DNA from: an uncultured Eubacteriales bacterium
GTDB lineage: Bacteria > Bacillota > Clostridia > Oscillospirales > Oscillospiraceae
NCBI GenBank assembly: GCA_958427375.1
Contig: CAUABY010000037.1
Coordinates: forward strand, 1 to 12,277
Reading direction: 5' to 3'
Length of the DNA stretch: 12,277 nucleotides
In this document: piece after piece, positions 5,681 through 11,266 of the stretch
Position numbering within the stretch: position 1 is the stretch's first letter
Layout: every line of letters begins with the position of its first letter
The notes under the pieces: model-generated
Databases searched by the model: none
Seen by the model: the letters and a program-made list of their open reading frames with translations, nothing else
Told to the model about the DNA's origin: nothing
Position numbers and translations under genes: made by a program

Positions 5681-5716
5681 ATGAGCGTGACCATCGTTAC
5701 GGAGGTGAAATCACAC

Positions 5717-6250
5717 ATGCCAAACGCAAAGGTTCTTAGCGAAAAGCAGGCAATAGTCGAGGCTCTTGCCGAGCGTATCAAAAACGCGAGCGCTGGCGTT
5801 CTCGTTGACTACAAGGGAATCACCGTCGATGAGGATACTCAGCTGCGCGCCGAGCTGCGCAAGGAAGCTGTCGAGTACTCTGTTGTCAAGAACACCCTGA
5901 CCAGAAAGGCTCTGGACAAGCTGGGGATGAACGAGCTTGACTCCGTTCTCAACGGCACCACCTCTCTGGCTACCGCCGAGAATGATCCCATCGCTCCTTT
6001 CCGCATTCTCACCGACTACAGCAAGAAGCTCAACGAGCGCTTCAACATTAAGGCCGCCTTCATGGAGGGCAAGGTTCTTAACGAGGCTGAAATCGCAGAG
6101 ATGTCCGCGCTTCCTTCCAAGGATGCGCTTTATGCAAAGGTTCTGGGTACCATGATCGCACCTATCACCGGCCTGGCCGTCTGCCTCGGTCAGATTCTGG
6201 AGCAGAAGGGCGGCTCTGTCGAGGCCCCCGCTGCCGAAGCTGCTGAATAA
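5717..6250 (+). CDS. rplJ: 50S ribosomal protein L10
   Basis: L10 anchors the L7/L12 stalk to 23S rRNA at the GTPase-associated centre and represses its own operon through the leader. The 177-residue product has the N-terminal RNA-binding domain (VLVDYKGITVDEDTQLR and the block EYSVVKNTLTRKAL). Its C-terminal helix, KVLGTMIAPITGLAVCLGQI, is where L7/L12 dimers bind. The acidic Ala/Glu-rich tail APAAEAAE is usual. The frame is open back to 5591, but that stretch is the leader RNA. GGAGGTGA at 5701-5708 lies 8 nt before the ATG at 5717, which settles the start. rplL follows after 33 nt. Confidence 0.98.
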   Translation: MPNAKVLSEKQAIVEALAERIKNASAGVLVDYKGITVDEDTQLRAELRKEAVEYSVVKNTLTRKALDKLGMNELDSVLNGTTSLATAENDPIAPFRILTDYSKKLNERFNIKAAFMEGKVLNEAEIAEMSALPSKDALYAKVLGTMIAPITGLAVCLGQILEQKGGSVEAPAAEAAE

Positions 6251-6283
6251 GCAGTAAACATGATTTAATTGGAGGAAAATAAA

Positions 6284-6655
6284 ATGAGCGAAAAAATCAC
6301 CGCTATGATCGAAGAGATCAAGGGTCTTTCTGTTCTTGAGCTCTCCGAGCTCGTCCACGCACTTGAGGACACCTTCGGCGTGTCCGCAGCCGCAGTCGCA
6401 GCTCCCGCAGCCGGCGGCGCAGCAGCAGCTCCTGTTGAGGAAAAGACCGAGTTCGACGTTGTTATGACCGACTTCGGCGCTGAGAAGATCAAGGTCATCA
6501 AGGAAGTCCGCGGCATCACAAACCTCGGCCTTGCTGATGCAAAGGCTCTCGTTGAGGGTCTGCCTGCCAAGATTAAGGAAGGCGTTTCCAAGGAAGATGC
6601 TGAGGCTATCAAGGCTCAGCTCGAGGCTGTCGGCGCAAAGGTCGAGCTCAAGTAA
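6284..6655 (+). CDS. rplL: 50S ribosomal protein L7/L12
   Basis: L7/L12 forms the flexible ribosomal stalk that recruits and stimulates translational GTPases. The 123-residue product shows the N-terminal dimerisation domain (MIEEIKGLSVLELSELVHAL), an Ala/Gly-rich hinge (AAAVAAPAAGGAAAAPVEE) and the conserved C-terminal factor-binding domain. The latter includes KIKVIKEVRGITNLGLADAK and ends AQLEAVGAKVELK. A TTG at 6269 would extend the frame by five residues, but it overlaps the GGAGG at 6271-6275. The ATG at 6284 has that site at 8-nt spacing. It is co-transcribed with rplJ and ends at a strong terminator. rpoB does not follow. Confidence 0.98.
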   Translation: MSEKITAMIEEIKGLSVLELSELVHALEDTFGVSAAAVAAPAAGGAAAAPVEEKTEFDVVMTDFGAEKIKVIKEVRGITNLGLADAKALVEGLPAKIKEGVSKEDAEAIKAQLEAVGAKVELK

Positions 6656-6673
6656 TTTTGAGTTTAAGCTGAT

Positions 6674-6707
6674 AAAAAGCTCTTTCCGTTTGGAAAGAGC
6701 TTTTTTT
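6674..6707 (+). terminator. Rho-independent terminator of rplJ-rplL
   Basis: AAGCTCTTTCC and GGAAAGAGCTT form an 11-bp stem with a GTTT loop, extended by A-T pairs. It runs straight into seven T residues at 6701-6707. It begins 18 nt after the rplL stop and marks the end of the operon. Confidence 0.95.
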
Positions 6708-6745
6708 CTGTTTTATGCGAATGTCTGCCGCCCTTGTGCGGCGCG

Positions 6746-6782
6746 AAAATGCCCACCGGCTATGCTTCAACGTCCGGTGGGC
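6746..6782 (-). terminator. Probable terminator of the solute-binding-protein gene
   Basis: GCCCACCGG (6751-6759) and CCGGTGGGC (6774-6782) are perfect 9-bp inverted copies with a 14-nt loop. On the minus strand the stem is followed by ATTTTCG. It lies about 75 nt beyond the stop of the minus-strand gene and between convergent genes. On the plus strand it is followed by TTCTCTGTTT and might back up the rplL terminator. A smaller GCCGC/GCGGC repeat lies at 6727-6742. Confidence 0.65.
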
Positions 6783-6795
6783 TTCTCTGTTTATT

Positions 6796-6862
6796 ATGCG
6801 CTTATTTTCTGCTTTTTATCTGCTTGTTTTCTGTTTTTAGCTGCCTGTTTCCTGCTTATTTC
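6796..6862 (-). repeat. Degenerate AGCAGA-rich purine repeats in the 3' UTR
   Basis: The minus-strand RNA just past the stop codon is almost entirely purine plus scattered U and C. It repeats a loose 9-13-nt unit resembling AAGCAGRWAAAA about five to six times (AAGCAGG, GGCAGCTAAAAA, AAGCAGATAAAA, AGCAGAAAAT). The first unit overlaps the last codons and TAA of the solute-binding-protein gene. No coding function is seen. It may be slippage-derived or a protein-binding tract. Confidence 0.45.
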
Positions 6863-8022
6863 TCGTTAAGATATGCTTCAATCTCGCTGTCCATGGCCTG
6901 AACCGCCTCAACAGCGCTCACAGCGCCGGAGAAGAAGTCGTCGGCGTTTTTGTCGATAATCCAGTCAATCATGCCGTCGTTTACCTCGATGGCGGTGCAG
7001 TCCTCAACGAGCTTGAGTATCTTCTCAGCGTCCGCCTTGTCAATATAGGTAAAGCCTATGCACGCGTCAAGCTCATCCTCAAATTCGTCCTCCACCGCTG
7101 GAATGTGGGTGTTGGGCAGCCCGTAATACTCATCAAGAAGGTCGGCGATAAATTCGCAGGCCGTGTCCGGGTCGGCGCAGGTCTTAGTTATGCTGATTTG
7201 ACTGCACACGCTCAAAAGTCCGCCGTTGTAGGACATATTGGGGATGCCGACAAACTGATAGTCCTTACCGCAGAAAATTTTCGCCGTGGCTATCATTGAA
7301 AACTTACTGTCGAGCTGGATGAATTTTAACAGCGCATCCTGCTCACCGCTTTCGGCGGGTGCTTCTTCGGGCAGGTTCTGCGCAATTTTCAACACATCCT
7401 CAAAGCCGCTCCCGGCAAGCTTGCTCTCCCCAGCTGCAAAATCTATGTACGTACTAATGTAGAAGGGCGATACCCACGATAGGAGTTCGTCACGTCCCCA
7501 GGCGTTTGTCTGGATGATGTCGTCAATGCCCCCGGCGGCTTCCTCCGCCTCGGCAAAAGTTATGGGCGCGGGTAGCTCGCCGTTGCCGTACCACGTGTAG
7601 ATTTGGAAATCAAGCGGAACTGCATAGCACTTGCGCCCGGCGTCAACCCCCGTCAAGTTGGGGATAAGCCCCAAGTCACCGAGCGTGTCCTCGTCCTTTA
7701 AGTACCCGGACAGCTCCACGCAGTACTCCTCAAGCTCTGTCCTCGGCAGCGGCCTATCGCGCACGAGCACTAAATCTATCTTCTCACCCTTCTCAAGCGC
7801 GGCAAGCAGCTCATCACAGGTAGCAAAGCTCTTCACCTCAAGCTGATAATCCTCATTAGCGTCGAGCTTTTTGGCAAGGGTCTTTATCTGTGTGCCCTGA
7901 TCAACCACAGCAATGGTGAGCGCGTCATCGGCCGCGTTGTCGGCAAACGCGCCTGCCGCGCAAAGCGACATGAGCACACAGGCAAGCAAAATGACCGCCA
8001 CGGTTTTCTTCAAATTCTTCAC
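6856..8022 (-). CDS. Secreted solute-binding-like protein (ABC SBP family 1-like)
   Basis: This is a 388-residue exported protein resembling extracellular solute-binding proteins of sugar or oligosaccharide ABC importers. Residues 1-27 form a signal peptide ending in AFA before DN, so SPase I cleavage is expected. There is no lipobox, and Cys21 is not in lipobox context. After it, TIAVVDQGTQIKTLAKKLDA, EKGEKIDLVLVRD and GRKCYAVPLDFQIYTWYGN follow the order of an SBP first lobe. The mature protein is acidic. The start is GTG at 8022, with AAGGAGG 6 nt upstream; an ATG one base earlier is out of frame and meets TGA at once. The gene follows the large lipoprotein gene by 126 nt and is probably co-transcribed. 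No permease or ATPase gene lies nearby. A sensor or scavenging role is as possible as transport; the ligand is unknown. Confidence 0.7.
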   Translation of the reverse strand: MKNLKKTVAVILLACVLMSLCAAGAFADNAADDALTIAVVDQGTQIKTLAKKLDANEDYQLEVKSFATCDELLAALEKGEKIDLVLVRDRPLPRTELEEYCVELSGYLKDEDTLGDLGLIPNLTGVDAGRKCYAVPLDFQIYTWYGNGELPAPITFAEAEEAAGGIDDIIQTNAWGRDELLSWVSPFYISTYIDFAAGESKLAGSGFEDVLKIAQNLPEEAPAESGEQDALLKFIQLDSKFSMIATAKIFCGKDYQFVGIPNMSYNGGLLSVCSQISITKTCADPDTACEFIADLLDEYYGLPNTHIPAVEDEFEDELDACIGFTYIDKADAEKILKLVEDCTAIEVNDGMIDWIIDKNADDFFSGAVSAVEAVQAMDSEIEAYLNEK

Positions 8023-8148
8023 ATTTTACCTCCTTCTTTGTTTGGCTGACGGGCGTATATCCCGGCAGCTTGTTTTATATCTGATGTTATTTAGACGGTA
8101 TATTCGGGATAATGTCCCCGCCGCGTATGCAAATTTTCCCAATTATGC

Positions 8149-10338
8149 TTAACTCTGCTCTGCAAGGTAGATACTCACTCTGCTTTGAATCTGCGCGGCG
8201 GCATCGTCAAGGCTCTTTTGCCCCTCGAAGTACGCCACCGCCTCCGAGCGGATTATCCGCAAGAGCGCCTCGTCCTTGTGCGCAAGCTTGGTGGTGTTGT
8301 ACACCTGCTGGCGCATAAGCTCAGCGTCGTACTCGTTGAAATCCGCAACGCCCTGCCCCACCAGCTCATCTGACAGGGAATTTTGCAAAACCTTTTCAAA
8401 CCTGGTTTTCAGCGCCGGGATGCCGTCTGTTATTCTGGCCTCGTCCTCGCTGAGCATCAGCGTGCGCACAAAACGCCACGCGGCGGTCTGATTCTTGCTC
8501 GCAGCCAAAATGCCGAGGCGGGTGTTGCGCCCAATCGTCGAAGAGCTAAAATTAAAAACTCCGTCGAGTTTAACAAAATAGCTGCCTGTCTCTACGGTAT
8601 TCGGGAAACCGGGTATGGCATATTCCCCCTCGTTTATCGTCCGCGCCCACGCGCCCGCATCCCCAGCAAGGTCGGAAGTAAGCCGGAATATTACGGGGTT
8701 TTCATAGCGTTCCGCATGTTCCGGCTGATTTTTCAAGAGTAGCAGCCAGTTTTTGAAGTTGTCGCAGTTAAAGGAGCAGTTCATCTTGTCCCAGTCTATA
8801 AATTCGCCTGTCGCCGCTAAGACAAACTTTTCAAGCAGGTTTTCCCGGCACTCGCAGTCCATCGGCACAGTCTCCATCAGGCGGCAAATCTCATCCACAG
8901 TCCACGCCGCGTGGTTTTCATAAAGCTCCTGCGGGCACAGCATCGTTAAGAGTGTAAATTTATCCGTATATTCATACAGCTTTCCGTTTTTTGTCATCGC
9001 TTGCAGCAGCGAGGGGATGAAGTCATCCTGACTTATCTGCTCATCCGCATCAATATATGGCAAGAGGTCAACTAAAAATCCAGCTTTGATCGAGTTTTCA
9101 GGGAGGATGCTTGTGTCTATGAGGTCAATGTCATCGGCAGTGGCAAGTTCTATGAGCAATCGGTCTCTCTCATTTTCATCACTGAACATCACCGGAGTGA
9201 TGACGACCTTGTACTCGCTGTCGGTATTATTGAAGCGGATAATTGCGTCCGCCAGCTCGTCTGTAAAGCTGTATGATGATGTCTGCGGCATATTTTGCCC
9301 CTCGCTCATATCGCCAAAGCATACCAAACTCAAGGTCTTTTTCTGCGGAATTTGCTGCTGAGTGACTTTTATCACGCCTTTCCGCGTTGGGTAGTAAAAG
9401 TCACCCTTTGAATTTTCAAATATACAGCCCTCACTCAGCTCGCTATAACTGAGCGCCGCGTCAATCCATTTGAAAACTTCCGTCTTTTCTCCGGTCATAG
9501 GGTCAAACTTGTAAATAGCCCCCTGCTCAGACAACAGATAGTTGCCGTTATTACTGGAGCATCCCCCAGTGTACTTCAAAGAAAATTCCGGGTTGAAGCT
9601 CTGCCTTTCCTTGTTAAATGACACGAGCCCGTCTCCGACAGCGAGATATAGATTGTCGTTTACGCGCATATTTCTTACAACGCCCGTCAGCGTTGAGTCC
9701 AAAGCCGCCAGCATGCTGGCCGCCGGGTCAATTAAATACGCCTCATTGTAGCTCGTCAGCAGGGCGAACGCCGCATCTATCGCCTGAACGGAGCAAAAGT
9801 CCGCATTACTGCTCTCCGTACCTGCGCTGGCGCTAAAGGGAATTGCGGTGCAGAGGGAGTAAGAGCTATCTAAATTGTAATATGAAATGTAATATTTCAA
9901 ATCGGATAACTGTGCGCCGTTTATTATATCCTCCCGCGTGTAGCTCTCTCTGAACAGAATCCAATAAGAATCTCCGCTGACAGAGAAGCTCTGTGGAACG
10001 GGATTATGGGCGTCGGCAGTGTCAATAGAATGTTCCCGCCAGGTGTCCGTCAGCGTGTCATAGGCCGCCGCGATATATTCTCCCTCGTTGCTTGTACAGC
10101 CCATCCAGATCGTGTCTGCATATGTATCCCAGCCCCACAGCCTGTTCATCCACTCCGGGCAGTCTACCCGGCTCGGAACATAGCCCAAGGTCATACCAAG
10201 AGTCTCGCTGGAATTGGATGCCGTTTCACCGTTTTGAGTATGTGCATTCACTTCATTTTGCTCTTGCGTCCCTGCACTTGCACAGCCTGCGGCAAGTAGC
10301 AGACATATCGCCATCATAGTAGAAATCAAGCGTTTCAC
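8149..10338 (-). CDS. Large lipoprotein: beta-rich (propeller-like) N-half fused to a solute-binding-protein C-half
   Basis: This is a 729-residue surface lipoprotein. The N-terminus is a lipoprotein signal (LLLAAGC, lipid on Cys19) followed by a Ser/Thr/Asn/Glu-rich linker. Residues about 50-330 are rich in short Tyr/Trp/Gly strands in repeated pattern (GEYIAAAYDTLTDTWREH, NNGNYLLSEQGAIYKFDP, KGDFYYPTRKGVIKVT). This suggests a beta-propeller. From about residue 335 (KKTLSLVCFGD) it reads like a family-1 solute-binding protein: ELADAIIRFNNTDSEYKVVI, DDIDLIDTS, NGKLYEYTDKFTLLTML and a helical C-terminus. GTG at 10338 is chosen because AAGGAG lies 7 nt before it and the lipobox then falls at the right depth; the frame is open to 10398. 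The ribosome site is inside a hairpin. No ABC partner genes are present. The ligand is unknown and the fold assignments are inferred from pattern only. Confidence 0.72.
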   Translation of the reverse strand: MKRLISTMMAICLLLAAGCASAGTQEQNEVNAHTQNGETASNSSETLGMTLGYVPSRVDCPEWMNRLWGWDTYADTIWMGCTSNEGEYIAAAYDTLTDTWREHSIDTADAHNPVPQSFSVSGDSYWILFRESYTREDIINGAQLSDLKYYISYYNLDSSYSLCTAIPFSASAGTESSNADFCSVQAIDAAFALLTSYNEAYLIDPAASMLAALDSTLTGVVRNMRVNDNLYLAVGDGLVSFNKERQSFNPEFSLKYTGGCSSNNGNYLLSEQGAIYKFDPMTGEKTEVFKWIDAALSYSELSEGCIFENSKGDFYYPTRKGVIKVTQQQIPQKKTLSLVCFGDMSEGQNMPQTSSYSFTDELADAIIRFNNTDSEYKVVITPVMFSDENERDRLLIELATADDIDLIDTSILPENSIKAGFLVDLLPYIDADEQISQDDFIPSLLQAMTKNGKLYEYTDKFTLLTMLCPQELYENHAAWTVDEICRLMETVPMDCECRENLLEKFVLAATGEFIDWDKMNCSFNCDNFKNWLLLLKNQPEHAERYENPVIFRLTSDLAGDAGAWARTINEGEYAIPGFPNTVETGSYFVKLDGVFNFSSSTIGRNTRLGILAASKNQTAAWRFVRTLMLSEDEARITDGIPALKTRFEKVLQNSLSDELVGQGVADFNEYDAELMRQQVYNTTKLAHKDEALLRIIRSEAVAYFEGQKSLDDAAAQIQSRVSIYLAEQS

Positions 10339-10344
10339 ATGTAC

Positions 10345-10369
10345 ACTCCTTTCCAAAATCCAAAGGAGT
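10345..10369 (-). promoter_or_regulatory. Hairpin that contains the Shine-Dalgarno of the lipoprotein gene
   Basis: On the minus strand ACTCCTTT (10369-10362) and AAAGGAGT (10352-10345) form a perfect 8-bp stem with a 9-nt loop. The 3' arm is the ribosome-binding site itself, 7 nt before the GTG start. Pairing would hide it from the ribosome, so translation may be conditional. The remaining gap to 10565 holds no gene and no convincing promoter that I can see. Confidence 0.6.
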
Positions 10370-10555
10370 CCAACTCTGCCGCACATTGAGCACAGCATCC
10401 GTTCAACTCTTGTCAGCTTAGTCTGCGCATCCAGTTTTTATCTGTTATTTTTATGACGACAGGTTCTGGAGAAATGTTCCCGCAAAACGCATAGAAATTT
10501 TATTTATGTTTGACGTTTCCGTACAGCTTTCTTACCAATAGCGTTTGAGTAAGAC

Positions 10556-10589
10556 GCAAAACAGAGAGCGGTACTCTTTGTGACCGCTC
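10556..10589 (-). terminator. Terminator of the SH3-like gene
   Basis: GAGCGGT and ACCGCTC (10566-10572 with 10583-10589) are perfect 7-bp inverted copies around a 10-nt loop. On the minus strand they are followed by TCTGTTTTGCG. It lies 30 nt past the stop of the small secreted protein gene. Confidence 0.7.
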
Positions 10590-10618
10590 CCTACTGTTGT
10601 ACACAATGTGGTTATATA

Positions 10619-10990
10619 TTATCCTACCACAATTGTAACTGCGCTTGCTCTAACATAGCCATAAGAGCCATTTAGGAAAGGCGCTGCTGCGCAGTTTATG
10701 ATTTTGGCATACCACCAATTAACTCCGCTTGGGTCAGTATAAAAAGATATGTAATTCAAAGTATCTCCGGGCGACAAGTAGCAAATACGTTCATTGGTAA
10801 TATCTTGGCGCGGAGCATAACGCCAGAAGCCAGTCGTAGTAGTCACTTTTAAATGCTCGCTTGCACGGGGAGCCATAATTGCATATGTACCATCGTCCAA
10901 CGCTCTCGGTCCGTCTGCAAACGCACACGTTCCAGACAACGCCATAGCAAATACAAGCATAAGCGCGAAAACAATTCTGTACTTTTTCAT
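10619..10990 (-). CDS. Small secreted protein with a bacterial SH3-like domain
   Basis: This is a 123-residue exported protein. Residues 1-25 are a signal peptide (MKKYRIVFALMLVFAMALSG, then cleavage after CAFA). The mature part of about 98 residues carries one SH3b-like domain (about 46-121): a start strand LKVTTTTGFWRYAP, the diagnostic ICYLSPGDTLNYISF, then GVNWWYAKI and the closing GSYGYVRASAVTIV. Such domains bind peptidoglycan peptides or other wall polymers. No catalytic domain is attached, so it may be a wall-associated binding or inhibitor protein (inference). The ATG at 10990 lacks a normal ribosome site at the usual spacing; the best one is separated by a hairpin. The gene has a perfect consensus promoter and its own terminator, so it is monocistronic. 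It looks more A-T-rich than its neighbours, perhaps acquired. Confidence 0.75.
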   Translation of the reverse strand: MKKYRIVFALMLVFAMALSGTCAFADGPRALDDGTYAIMAPRASEHLKVTTTTGFWRYAPRQDITNERICYLSPGDTLNYISFYTDPSGVNWWYAKIINCAAAPFLNGSYGYVRASAVTIVVG

Positions 10991-10994
10991 TTTT

Positions 10995-11026
10995 TCTGCT
11001 TTCTAAAATTAAGCAGATTTCTTCCT
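10995..11026 (-). promoter_or_regulatory. Ribosome site separated from its start by a looped-out hairpin
   Basis: On the minus strand AGGAAG (11026-11021) is followed by AAA. Then comes a perfect 7-bp hairpin, TCTGCTT (11017-11011) with AAGCAGA (11001-10995), a 9-nt loop between them, then AAAA and the ATG at 10990. Linear spacing is 30 nt, far too long. With the hairpin folded out, it is 7 nt. A folded hairpin would therefore allow initiation (inference). The alternative AGAAAG in the hairpin is a poor ribosome site. Confidence 0.42.
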
Positions 11027-11036
11027 CGTCACATTA

Positions 11037-11063
11037 TTATCTGCCCATCGGACTCACTCCTTT
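11037..11063 (-). other. Three-codon mini-ORF with a good ribosome site in the SH3-gene leader
   Basis: AAAGGAG (11063-11057) lies 8 nt before ATG-GGC-AGA-TAA (11048-11037), which encodes only Met-Gly-Arg. It is the best ribosome site in the leader and starts about 30 nt from the predicted transcript start. It could be a leader peptide, a ribosome landing site, or a relic of a lost gene. Confidence 0.3.
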
Positions 11064-11097
11064 TTATTGAATTATATTCTTATCATCCGATAATTGG

Positions 11098-11126
11098 ATT
11101 ATATTATGTTCGCTATTATTTGTCAA
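11098..11126 (-). promoter_or_regulatory. Perfect consensus sigma-A promoter of the SH3-like gene
   Basis: On the minus strand TTGACA (11126-11121), exactly 17 bp and TATAAT (11103-11098) match the sigma-A consensus at all 12 positions. The start is predicted near 11091, giving a leader of about 100 nt. The surroundings are strongly A-T-rich. Confidence 0.9.
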
Positions 11127-11143
11127 TATCTCTTTAAAATTTT

Positions 11144-11211
11144 TGGTACTAAACCAAAAGTCGGGTAGGTGGACGAACGTCCATCAACACCCAACTTTTA
11201 GTTTAGTACCA
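11144..11211 (-). repeat. Long inverted repeat (23-bp arms) downstream of the sodium-dependent transporter
   Basis: Arms 11144-11166 and 11189-11211 are inverted copies differing at two positions; they begin TGGTACTAAAC and end GGGT. Both differences become G-U pairs in the minus-strand RNA but C-A mismatches in plus-strand RNA. The intervening 22 nt can form another small stem (GGAC-GAAC-GTCC). No proper U-tract follows on the minus strand; ATTTT flanks it on both sides. It could be a 3'-UTR processing or terminator hairpin of the transporter gene, or a tiny MITE-like insertion. Confidence 0.75.
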
Positions 11212-11216
11212 TTTTA

Positions 11217-11231
11217 GCGCGCTTTTCGCGC
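11217..11231 (-). repeat. Short G-C hairpin in the transporter 3' UTR
   Basis: GCGCG (11217-11221) and CGCGC (11227-11231) enclose a 5-nt loop. On the minus strand it is followed by TAAAATGG, so it is a poor terminator. It lies 36 nt past the transporter stop, ahead of the long inverted repeat. Confidence 0.4.
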
Positions 11232-11266
11232 CTATATTCAGTTTTCAGCTTAGATTCGCGCTATTC

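Noticed and set aside
5591..5716. Upstream extension of the rplJ frame
   Set aside because: These bases form the L10 leader and its attenuator; GGAGGTGA at 5701-5708 points to the ATG at 5717.
5422..5781. Upstream extension of the iclR frame by 120 codons
   Set aside because: It runs antisense through the rplJ promoter and L10 leader, has no IclR similarity, and lies upstream of a clear iclR promoter and a start at 5421.
5711..6612. Minus-strand ORFs over rplJ and rplL
   Set aside because: They are shadows of two highly conserved ribosomal protein genes.
8023..8148. A separate promoter for the smaller SBP gene
   Set aside because: TATAAA occurs near the middle of the gap, but no acceptable -35 lies at 16-18 bp, so co-transcription with the lipoprotein gene is the simpler reading.
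10468..10480. GGAACATTTCTCC (minus strand), similar to the IclR-like box at 4541
   Set aside because: It matches 11 of 13 bases, but about one such match is plausible by chance in 12 kb on two strands, and it is not palindromic enough or close to a promoter.
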